From positions 1 through 5,493 of the forward strand of contig CAIPUQ010000503.1 of NCBI GenBank assembly GCA_903868295.1: DNA of 5,493 nt. The letters are read 5' to 3'. The stretch comes from an uncultured Roseiflexaceae bacterium (GTDB lineage: Bacteria; Chloroflexota; Chloroflexia; Chloroflexales; Roseiflexaceae). This document shows positions 1 through 5,493 of the stretch, in pieces (within the stretch, counting starts at the first letter, position 1; the number at the start of each line of letters is the position of its first letter). Made by a program: the position numbers and the translations under genes. Under the pieces are notes generated by a model that saw only the letters and a list, made by a program, of their open reading frames with translations, was not told the origin of the DNA and did not search any database.

Positions 1-992
1 CGACACGATCCGTCCAAACGACGATTTCCAAAGCAGGGGTACACACGCGTCTGAGTGGCATTGCGGACCAAACCTACCTCACCGGCCAACTCGATTTGGT
101 CCACGAGCTCGGGGCGCCGTGGATTGTCGAGCTGTTCCCCTGGGCATACGCACAGCCACGTTCGGCCTACGGCTACGATTGGACGGGGTTTGACCGGATC
201 ATCGATCAGGCCCACAGCCGCGGCATCACCATTATTGCCCGCTTGGATATCGTGCCAGCCTGGGCACGGCCGCAGGGCAGTAGTGACCGTCTGTTGCTGC
301 CCTCCGCCTACGCCGATTATCGTGCCTATGCCGTCGCGTTTGCACAACGCTACAAGGCACGTGGGGTCACACATATCGTATTGTGGAACGAGCCCAATCT
401 CCGCTTCGAATGGGGCGGCCGTACACCAGATCCCGAAGCATATGCAACACTGATCCAGTTTGTCGCACCCGCAGTGAAGCAGGTTGCTCCTGAGATACAG
501 ATTCTCGCAGGCGGGTTATCACCGGGCCCTTCGTTGGGCGACAACGCCGAAGTGCGACTCGATGACCGCACGTACACCGAACGGTTTTTTGCAGCAGGTG
601 GAGCGACGTATATCGACGGTTGGGCGGTACATGCCTACGGAGGTCAACGCCCGCCAAACGACTTACCGCGTTGGGACGTGGTTAATCTGCGCAGAGTCGA
701 GCTTGTGCACGAGATTGTTGCGTTGTATCGAGACATTCCCATCTACATCACCGAAGCGGGGTGGAACGACAGTACCCGCTGGCAATCCGCCGTGACCGCA
801 GCAGAACGCATCCGCTGGAGTCGTGGTGCCTACCGATACGCGGCGCAAACGCCGTGGATTGCCTGCCTGGTGTTGTGGCAATTTGGTCTCTCTGCACCGA
901 CGCGCACCTACCAGGATGGGTGGGTACTCATCGCAGGGGACGGCACACCACGGGCGATTTTTTATGAATTGAAAGCACTCCTTAACCCATAA
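1..992 (+). CDS. Clan GH-A glycoside hydrolase (cellulase-like TIM barrel), 5' end outside window
   Basis: The frame is open from the left edge (first whole codon at 3) to TAA at 990-992, so the visible 329 residues are the C-terminal part of a longer protein. A TTG at 96 is not taken as the start, because the in-frame residues before it (including GVHTRLSG at 12-19) look like the first strand of the barrel. Seen: WNEPN with the presumed acid/base Glu130, WAVHAYG in the middle of the barrel, and ITEAGW with the presumed nucleophile Glu251. Paired glutamates at the ends of strands 4 and 7, about 120 residues apart, are the hallmark of retaining clan GH-A enzymes such as GH5 and GH39. The family and the substrate (a plant or microbial glycan) cannot be fixed. 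Any signal peptide would lie upstream of the window. The gene ends at a hairpin and converges with der. Fold assignment is fairly sure; substrate is unknown. Confidence 0.85.
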   Translation, partial: TRSVQTTISKAGVHTRLSGIADQTYLTGQLDLVHELGAPWIVELFPWAYAQPRSAYGYDWTGFDRIIDQAHSRGITIIARLDIVPAWARPQGSSDRLLLPSAYADYRAYAVAFAQRYKARGVTHIVLWNEPNLRFEWGGRTPDPEAYATLIQFVAPAVKQVAPEIQILAGGLSPGPSLGDNAEVRLDDRTYTERFFAAGGATYIDGWAVHAYGGQRPPNDLPRWDVVNLRRVELVHEIVALYRDIPIYITEAGWNDSTRWQSAVTAAERIRWSRGAYRYAAQTPWIACLVLWQFGLSAPTRTYQDGWVLIAGDGTPRAIFYELKALLNP

Positions 993-995
993 AAA

Positions 996-1029
996 CACCA
1001 CCCCGCACGATGAATCGTACGGGGTGGTG
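996..1029 (-). terminator. Long hairpin terminator between convergent GH and der genes
   Basis: Arms 996-1010 and 1015-1029 pair at 14 of 15 positions (one C/A mismatch at 1006/1019) around a TGAA loop. The outer part is very GC-rich (CACCACCCCG with CGGGGTGGTG). Read leftwards, the stem is followed by GTGTTTTTATG, a U-tract, so it fits an intrinsic terminator for der, whose stop lies 22 bp away. Read rightwards it is followed by a G-rich run with no T-tract, so termination of the hydrolase transcript here is less certain, though the stem begins only 3 bp after its stop codon. Confidence 0.85.
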
Positions 1030-1050
1030 GGAGGGGGTTAAACCAACAGG

Positions 1051-2565
1051 CTATTCTTCGTCGTCTTCGATTTGATCATCACGTACCCAAAAAACCTCTG
1101 CCTCGTCATCGTGGGATTCGTCCTCCCACAAGTCGATTGCAAATGGCTCTTCCACCTCGACCGCAAGGGTTGTCCGTGCATCGTGTGGGTTCGGGCGGCG
1201 CTGCTTTGATTTCGGCTTGTTTGGATCTTTGTCTGCGCGGCTACGGAAGACGATCTTGATGGGCGTACCCACAAAACCAAACTTCTCGCGCAGGCGGTTT
1301 TCGAGGTACCGTGCATATCCCCAGTGAATCATCGCTGCATCGTTGGTGAAGAACAAGAACACCGGCGGATCGATTTGTGGTTGCGTCGCGTAGTAGATGC
1401 GCAAATGTGCTCCCACGCGGATCGAGGTAGGAGGGTGCTCAAAGATTGCAGCGCGGAGCAATGCATTGAGTTGCGACGTCGAGACGCGCTTGCGCCGTTC
1501 GAGAGCGATCTTCATCGCTGTCGGCAACACTTGGTCGACACGTTGACCGCTTTTGGCAGAGATGAACAAGAGCGGCGCATACGGAATGAACTTAAACGCC
1601 TCGCGGATCTGTCGGGTGAAGTGATAGAACGTCTCGTCGTCTTTGACAATCAGGTCCCATTTATTGACGAGAATACAGACGCCTTTGTGTTGTTCGAGAA
1701 TCATTCCCGCGACGTGCGTGTCTTGGGCAGTAACGCCCTCTTCGGCATCGATGAGCAACAGTGCAACATCGGCACGATCGATAGCACGCAATGTACGCAA
1801 GACGCTGTGCTTTTCGACCCCTGGTTCGACCCGACCGCGACGGCGCACACCCGCAGTATCAATCAACATCCCAGGCTGACCATCGATGTCGATTGGGGTA
1901 TCAATGGCATCGCGTGTCGTCCCTGGGATAGACGATACAACGCTCCGCTCATTGCCGACCAGCTTGTTCAGGAGCGATGATTTGCCCACGTTCGGACGAC
2001 CAACGAGCGCAATGCGGACCGTCTCGTCACGGTCTTCTTCTTCGTTCGGTGGGAACAACGCAGTGACGGCATCGAGGACATCACCAGTACCAACCCCGTG
2101 ATAGGCACTCATCGGGATAGGTTCACCGAGGTTCAAGTTATAAAACTCAATGGCGTCGACGTTTTTGGCCAGGGTATCTGCTTTGTTGGCTGCAAGGACG
2201 ATTGGTTTGCCCGATTTGCGGAGCATCTCGGCGACTTCGTCGTCTGCTGCGGTAATTCCATAGACGGTATCAACCACAAAGAGCATCACATCGGCTTCTG
2301 CAAGGGCAATTTTGACTTGCTCACGAACCTGTCGGGCGATTTCTTTCTGGGGAGTACCTTCGGTCAGATCGTCGTGCTCGAATAACAATCCGGCGGTATC
2401 GACGACCGTAAATTGACGGCCATTCCAGATGCAGTCACCGTACAGGCGATCGCGCGTCGTCCCCGGGAGATCTTCGACGATGGCTTTCCGTTGACCGATG
2501 AGTCGATTAAAAAACGTCGATTTGCCCACTTTGGGCCGACCGACGATAGCAACAACTGGTTTCAT
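1051..2565 (-). CDS. der: Ribosome-assembly double GTPase Der (EngA)
   Basis: This 504-residue protein carries two tandem GTPase domains and a C-terminal KH-like domain, the architecture unique to Der, which acts in late maturation of the 50S ribosomal subunit. Domain 1 shows GRPKVGKS (9-16), PGTTRD (34-39), DTAG (56-59) and NKAD (127-130). Domain 2 shows GRPNVGKSS (189-197), PGTTRD (214-219), DTAG (236-239), NKWD (301-304) and SAK (336-338). The KH-like domain spans about 365-441 and ends in GTPIKIVF. After it comes a tail of about 60 residues, first basic (about 444-457), then strongly acidic to the end, making the protein longer than the usual 430-490. The first P-loop has Lys instead of the common Asn. 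The ATG at 2565 is chosen because it begins right before the first P-loop and overlaps the upstream stop as ATGA, implying translational coupling; CAGGA directly abuts the ATG. An ATG at 2643 would overlap the upstream gene by about 80 bp and add an unrelated leader. Confidence 0.97.
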   Translation of the reverse strand: MKPVVAIVGRPKVGKSTFFNRLIGQRKAIVEDLPGTTRDRLYGDCIWNGRQFTVVDTAGLLFEHDDLTEGTPQKEIARQVREQVKIALAEADVMLFVVDTVYGITAADDEVAEMLRKSGKPIVLAANKADTLAKNVDAIEFYNLNLGEPIPMSAYHGVGTGDVLDAVTALFPPNEEEDRDETVRIALVGRPNVGKSSLLNKLVGNERSVVSSIPGTTRDAIDTPIDIDGQPGMLIDTAGVRRRGRVEPGVEKHSVLRTLRAIDRADVALLLIDAEEGVTAQDTHVAGMILEQHKGVCILVNKWDLIVKDDETFYHFTRQIREAFKFIPYAPLLFISAKSGQRVDQVLPTAMKIALERRKRVSTSQLNALLRAAIFEHPPTSIRVGAHLRIYYATQPQIDPPVFLFFTNDAAMIHWGYARYLENRLREKFGFVGTPIKIVFRSRADKDPNKPKSKQRRPNPHDARTTLAVEVEEPFAIDLWEDESHDDEAEVFWVRDDQIEDDEE

Positions 2566-4067
2566 TCCTGTACCGTTACTTCTATCCGAGTCAACGCTTT
2601 GATGTAGCGTACAACCTCGTCTGGTTCGCTCGCCATGACACACGCAACACCCGATGCGTTGGTAATGTCACTCAGCGTCATATTATCGATAGTGAGTTCA
2701 CCTTTGTGGTCAAACATCACTCGTGGCAACAACGCGCGTGTTGCACCTGAATCGCGCAAAACCGGGATAACGTCCTGCCCCATGAGCAGGCCTGATACCG
2801 TCACGGTCTCGCCAAAGAATTGATTAACCACCGGGAGCAATCGGGCCGACAACCCGTCGACACGATTGAGTCGTTCGACAATGCGTGCCAACGTGGGTGC
2901 AATAAGCGTCCCACAGACCAGTGCGACATCAGTCGGCTGATTGAGTTTGGCAGGCAGTTTACGTTGGGCCTTCTGCCAACCATCCAAGAAATCGCGGGTC
3001 ATGCCGACGCCGTTGGAATACTGTGGCATGCCGTCATATCGTTCTGCAGCCGGGAGTGGCCGGTTGCTCAACAAATAAAACTCATCTGAAGGATAGACCA
3101 ACGAACACCCATGGAGTTCGTTATAGCGTGCTTGGTAGGCCTCGATGATGTCTACCACACGCCCAGCTTCTTCGCCGTTGTAGCAGCGCATCGGCACATC
3201 GGTGGCAGCACCGAGTCGTGAACAGTACCCCAAATCTTCAGATTTGATGGCTTTCTCCCACAATGGCTGACGTTCCCAGTTGGCATCGATCCAATCTGGA
3301 CCTTCGTGGATTTCGATGGCTGTTTTGATGCTCTGTGGTCGTTTGCCCTCAAAGCGATACTTGGTCAACCCGACGGGCACAACTGCTATGGTCTCGACGA
3401 TCGGGTACAAGTCCGCGAGTTCACGGATGCTCTGATGCAACAGCGCACCATCATTGATGTCTGGCATGGCGACAATCTGCGCATGTACCTGTATGCCCAT
3501 CTCACCGAGTCGTTTGATTTGATCAATGACATTCGGCACGTCGACTTTACCCAACAACACAGCACGTGCGGTTTTGTCTGTAGCATGTACCGAGATGTAT
3601 TGCGGTGACAGACGTTGTTCGTCGATGCGCTGCCAGTCTTCTTCGACGAGGTTCGTGAAGGTGACGAAGTTGCCGTACAGAAAACCGAGCCGATAATCGT
3701 CGTCTTTGAGGTACAGGGTTTTGCGCAAGCCCTTGGGCATTTGCGTCAAAAAGCAGAACGGACATTTGTTGTTGCACGTCCGTAAGCGATCAAACAGCGG
3801 CTCAGAAAACTCGATGCCGAGATCGTCGTCTTCGTCTTTCTCGATTTCGAAAATAAGCGACTCTTCGCCACGCAACACCGCGACTTCGACGAGTTCATTG
3901 GCGATGTAGAATCGAAAATCAATGGCATCGCGCAAACGATGACCGTTGACCGAGACGACGATATCACCGAGTTGTAGCCCAGCAGCTAAGCCGGTACCAC
4001 GCGGATCGAGTTCTGCTATTTCACCACCGGTGCCGGTGATTTTCTTCAAATCTGGTTGGTATTCCAT
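2562..4067 (-). CDS. PDZ / radical SAM / DUF512 protein, first gene of the der operon
   Basis: Residues are counted from the ATG at 4067 (501 aa). A PDZ-like domain covers about 13-75, with GLAAGLQLGDIVVSVNG. Then CNNKCPFC (98-105) gives the CX3CX2C motif that binds the [4Fe-4S] cluster of radical SAM enzymes; it is followed by KTLYLKDDDYRLGFLYGNFVT, as is typical of the DUF512 group. PVGLTKYR (231-238) and PSDEFYLLSNRPLP follow, and the DUF512 domain fills the C-terminus (about 380 onward). The reaction and substrate of this family are not known; the protein is probably cytosolic. From memory, DUF512 genes sit beside der in Clostridia too, so the link is likely functional. The stop TGA overlaps the der ATG. 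Compared with the family as I recall it, there is an insertion of about 50 residues after KYR containing two cysteines. An in-frame GTG at 4082 is an alternative start (506 aa); neither start has a good Shine-Dalgarno sequence, and the ATG leaves a leader of about 29 nt. Confidence 0.93.
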   Translation of the reverse strand: MEYQPDLKKITGTGGEIAELDPRGTGLAAGLQLGDIVVSVNGHRLRDAIDFRFYIANELVEVAVLRGEESLIFEIEKDEDDDLGIEFSEPLFDRLRTCNNKCPFCFLTQMPKGLRKTLYLKDDDYRLGFLYGNFVTFTNLVEEDWQRIDEQRLSPQYISVHATDKTARAVLLGKVDVPNVIDQIKRLGEMGIQVHAQIVAMPDINDGALLHQSIRELADLYPIVETIAVVPVGLTKYRFEGKRPQSIKTAIEIHEGPDWIDANWERQPLWEKAIKSEDLGYCSRLGAATDVPMRCYNGEEAGRVVDIIEAYQARYNELHGCSLVYPSDEFYLLSNRPLPAAERYDGMPQYSNGVGMTRDFLDGWQKAQRKLPAKLNQPTDVALVCGTLIAPTLARIVERLNRVDGLSARLLPVVNQFFGETVTVSGLLMGQDVIPVLRDSGATRALLPRVMFDHKGELTIDNMTLSDITNASGVACVMASEPDEVVRYIKALTRIEVTVQE

Positions 4068-4084
4068 GAAACTCGTGTTCACTG

Positions 4085-4093
4085 TGCTATACT
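4085..4093 (+). promoter_or_regulatory. Extended -10 promoter for the divergent secreted-protein gene
   Basis: TGC followed by TATACT (five of six bases of the -10 consensus) lies at 4085-4093 on the + strand; no convincing -35 is visible at 16-18 bp upstream. Predicted start of transcription is about 4100-4102, leaving a leader of about 26 nt that includes the GGAAGGG at 4113-4119. The element lies directly against the promoter of the leftward operon. Confidence 0.5.
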
Positions 4094-4102
4094 TATCATC
4101 GA

Positions 4103-4131
4103 ATTATACCACGGAAGGGCCGTATTCTGAC
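4103..4131 (-). promoter_or_regulatory. Extended -10 promoter for the DUF512-der operon
   Basis: Read on the - strand, 4111-4103 is TGG followed by a perfect TATAAT. The extended TG element fits with a weak -35 (GTCAGA at 4131-4126, three of six consensus bases, 17 bp spacer). The predicted first base is a purine at about 4096-4097, 29 nt before the ATG of the DUF512 gene. This is prediction from consensus only, assuming a housekeeping sigma-70-type polymerase. Confidence 0.6.
4113..4119 (+). promoter_or_regulatory. Shine-Dalgarno sequence GGAAGGG that points to a CTG (or ATT) start
   Basis: This purine run is the only good ribosome-binding site upstream of the open frame of the secreted-protein gene. 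It lies 7 nt before CTG 4127 and 4 nt before ATT 4124. No ATG, GTG or TTG lies at a suitable distance in frame, so it argues for a non-standard start codon. Confidence 0.5.
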
Positions 4132-4960
4132 GACTCGCAGACGCACTCGGGCGCATACATTATTCATTTCTGCGACAGCGTTGTTGCTTACATTTGGCCC
4201 GCTCAGACCCCTCCAGGCTAGTGACCTCACCACTACCGTGAGCGCCCGCGTCGCACCGTATATGAAGCGACCGAGTGGATACATCCGGCCCGAATTTCGA
4301 TCGGCCGTGACTCGCGACCGGCATGCCATTCTGGCTATTGCCAAACGTCACAACATCCGTTCGGTAACCAACATGTCCGACGCACAGTTTGCCACAGTCA
4401 TGATTGCAATCCTCTATAACGAACACAACGGTTGGCTCGAAGATGCCCTTCCTGTGATTCGTCCTCTCACACCGGTGTACCAACATGCACAAGCGTTGAG
4501 CAATGCGTGGTTTGGCACCAATTATTCGGTGTGGCCGTCAAATCTCCGTCCCTCTGTGGTCCGTGAAATTATGTCGCAAACCGTCCCGCAGGTCGGTGAT
4601 GTCGCGCTCCCGCTCGAGCTCCCTATGACGGGTGATACCCCGCAACGCGCACAGACGTTGGCAAACACCCCCGACAACGCCTACGAATTACTTGGAGCGA
4701 ACCTCCGTCGTGGTATCTATCGTGCGCAACACGAAGGGGTGGTCGTAACCTGGCAAACGCTGCTCTCGTGGCACAATGCAGGAATAGTCGATCCAAGCGG
4801 GATAGCTCGCAATGCTTCATTACAGCATTATTTGACCCGTGCAGTGCCATATGTCGCCCAAGCACAAGCGTTGTTTCGCAGCGTCGACATGTGCCACTCG
4901 GATCTCGACAACACACTCCCAAACGGGCAGGCAAGAACGAAACGACCCGATACCCAATAA
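4127..4960 (+). CDS. Secreted protein of unknown function, possible lysozyme-like fold, non-ATG start
   Basis: From CTG 4127 the product is 277 residues. It opens with a basic stretch (RRRTR, 4-8), a hydrophobic core (about 11-23) and a plausible signal peptidase I site after LQA (29-31): a classical signal peptide. The obvious standard start, TTG 4181, has no ribosome-binding site and would remove the basic region; the first in-frame ATG (4262) lies beyond the signal peptide. CTG is therefore preferred, with ATT 4124 as a second option. I do not recognise the family firmly. In the mature part, AILYNEHNG (94-102) followed about 30 residues later by TNYSVWPSNLRPS (131-143) resembles the catalytic Glu helix and the SVGxxQ/N-type motif of some lysozyme-like proteins, with Glu99 as the candidate acid; this is an inference from motif shape. 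The last 15 or so residues are polar and probably disordered. It is divergent from the DUF512-der operon and ends 10 bp before a terminator. Confidence 0.75.
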   Translation: MTTRRRTRAHTLFISATALLLTFGPLRPLQASDLTTTVSARVAPYMKRPSGYIRPEFRSAVTRDRHAILAIAKRHNIRSVTNMSDAQFATVMIAILYNEHNGWLEDALPVIRPLTPVYQHAQALSNAWFGTNYSVWPSNLRPSVVREIMSQTVPQVGDVALPLELPMTGDTPQRAQTLANTPDNAYELLGANLRRGIYRAQHEGVVVTWQTLLSWHNAGIVDPSGIARNASLQHYLTRAVPYVAQAQALFRSVDMCHSDLDNTLPNGQARTKRPDTQ

Positions 4961-4970
4961 CGCACGCACA

Positions 4971-5005
4971 AAAAGGCGGCACATGCAATGCATGTGCCGC
5001 CTTTT
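4971..5005. terminator. Perfect bidirectional terminator between convergent genes
   Basis: Arms 4971-4986 and 4990-5005 are perfect 16-base complements (AAAAGGCGGCACATGC and its reverse) with an AAT at the centre. The stem is flanked by A on the left and T on the right, so transcripts from both sides end in a U-tract. It serves the secreted-protein gene (stop at 4960) and the dedA-like gene (stop at 5022). Confidence 0.95.
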
Positions 5006-5021
5006 CTCATCGATATAAAGA

Positions 5022-5493
5022 TTACTTCTTCCGGCGGGCCATGATGTATTCCCACACAATGGGCAACACGGACAGCAACACAACCGCCAATGCCACCAAT
5101 TCGAAGTTCTCGGCAACAAACGGCAATTGGCCAAAGAAATACCCTGTCCAGATGAAGAGACCAACCCAGACAATCCCACCGGCCACGTTGTATGTAAAGA
5201 ACACTTTGTAATCCATCCGTGCAATACCTGCCACAAATGGGGCAAATGTACGCACGAACGGCGTGAACCGGGCCAGTACAATCATCTTACTGCCGTGTTT
5301 TGCGTAGAACTGATTGGCTTGTTCGATGTGTTCCGCTTTGACGAAGGGCAAGTTCCAGTCAAGGATGCGCATACCGAACCGACGGCCGAGTGCATAGTTG
5401 ACACTATCACCGACGATTGCTGCAATCGTCAAAATAACGAACAACACATATGGATTCAGGCCTGACGCAGGGTCAGCGGCAATCGCACCGGTC
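5022..5493 (-). CDS. DedA-family membrane protein, N-terminal part outside window
   Basis: The frame is open from the right edge to TAA at 5024-5022, giving the C-terminal 156 residues of what is usually a protein of about 200-220. A GTG at 5447 is internal, since TGAIAADPASGLNP before it matches the usual DedA lead into the next helix. Seen: a hydrophobic segment with AAIVGDSVNYALGRRFG (24-40), the family core RFTPFVRTFAPFVAG (75-89), then hydrophobic stretches at about 97-121 and 130-147, and a basic end (RRKK). In E. coli YqjA/YghB the matching arginines (here Arg75 and Arg81) are needed for function. DedA/SNARE-associated proteins are inner-membrane proteins; different members act in membrane homeostasis, proton-dependent transport or lipid-carrier flipping (undecaprenyl phosphate, phosphatidylethanolamine). 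Which of these applies cannot be told. The gene is leftward and ends at the shared terminator. Confidence 0.93.
   Translation of the reverse strand, partial: TGAIAADPASGLNPYVLFVILTIAAIVGDSVNYALGRRFGMRILDWNLPFVKAEHIEQANQFYAKHGSKMIVLARFTPFVRTFAPFVAGIARMDYKVFFTYNVAGGIVWVGLFIWTGYFFGQLPFVAENFELVALAVVLLSVLPIVWEYIMARRKK

Noticed and set aside
96..98. TTG 96 as the start of the glycoside hydrolase
   Set aside because: The frame is open to the left edge and the residues encoded before it look like conserved barrel sequence, so the gene starts outside the window.
1324..1980. Long open frame on the + strand (about 218 codons) inside der
   Set aside because: It is fully antisense to the conserved GTPase domain 2 and KH-like domain of der, has no recognisable motif, and reflects the codon use of der on the other strand.
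2446..2454. GCGATCGC octamer resembling the cyanobacterial HIP1 repeat
   Set aside because: I noticed only one copy in the window, and it lies in the coding sequence of der, so it is not evidence for a repeat or for a cyanobacterial host.
2566..2643. Upstream ATG at 2643 as the start of der
   Set aside because: It would add 26 residues unlike any Der N-terminus and lie well inside the DUF512 gene; the ATG at 2565 sits right before the P-loop and overlaps the upstream stop.
4181..4183. TTG 4181 as the start of the secreted-protein gene
   Set aside because: It has no ribosome-binding site and would cut off the basic part of an evident signal peptide; kept only as a fallback.
4820..5281. Open frame on the - strand of about 153 codons across the terminator, and a + strand frame at 5127-5465
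   Set aside because: Both run over the dedA-like gene in other frames, and the first also crosses the terminator and the end of the secreted-protein gene; neither shows coding features.
1..5493. A novel defence, mobile or multi-gene biosynthetic system
   Set aside because: Three of the five genes are clear family members (Der, DedA, GH-A), one belongs to a known uncharacterised family (DUF512), and only the secreted protein is unassigned; I saw no transposase, integrase, attachment site, CRISPR repeat, tRNA or rRNA.

Overview
The window shows no mobile element, CRISPR array or RNA gene. It looks like an ordinary, moderately GC-rich bacterial chromosome with five tightly packed protein genes. 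A Chloroflexota origin, perhaps class Chloroflexia, is an inference from the style of the proteins: a lipid-independent GH-A hydrolase, a DUF512 radical SAM protein joined to Der, and a DedA protein. No sequence search was possible, so this placement is tentative.

Layout from left to right: (1) the C-terminal 329 residues of a clan GH-A glycoside hydrolase on the + strand, cut by the left edge; (2) a long hairpin terminator between convergent genes; (3) a two-gene leftward operon, a PDZ/radical SAM/DUF512 protein followed by the ribosome-assembly GTPase Der, whose stop and start codons overlap as ATGA; (4) a very short divergent promoter region with two back-to-back extended -10 promoters; (5) a rightward gene for a secreted protein of unknown function with a faint lysozyme-like signature, which seems to begin at a non-ATG codon; (6) a perfect bidirectional terminator; (7) the C-terminal 156 residues of a DedA-family membrane protein on the - strand, cut by the right edge.

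Functionally, the centre is a housekeeping operon. Der is a double GTPase needed for 50S ribosome maturation. The DUF512 radical SAM enzyme of unknown reaction is translationally tied to it. The divergent gene encodes an exported, possibly cell-wall-active protein and shares the control region with that operon. The flanking glycoside hydrolase and DedA genes are separate units, each bounded by a terminator.

The points most worth a second look are the non-canonical start and signal peptide of the secreted protein, the mutually overlapping divergent promoters, a roughly 50-residue cysteine-containing insertion in the DUF512 protein, and the basic-then-acidic C-terminal tail on Der. I saw no evidence for a wholly new multi-gene system.
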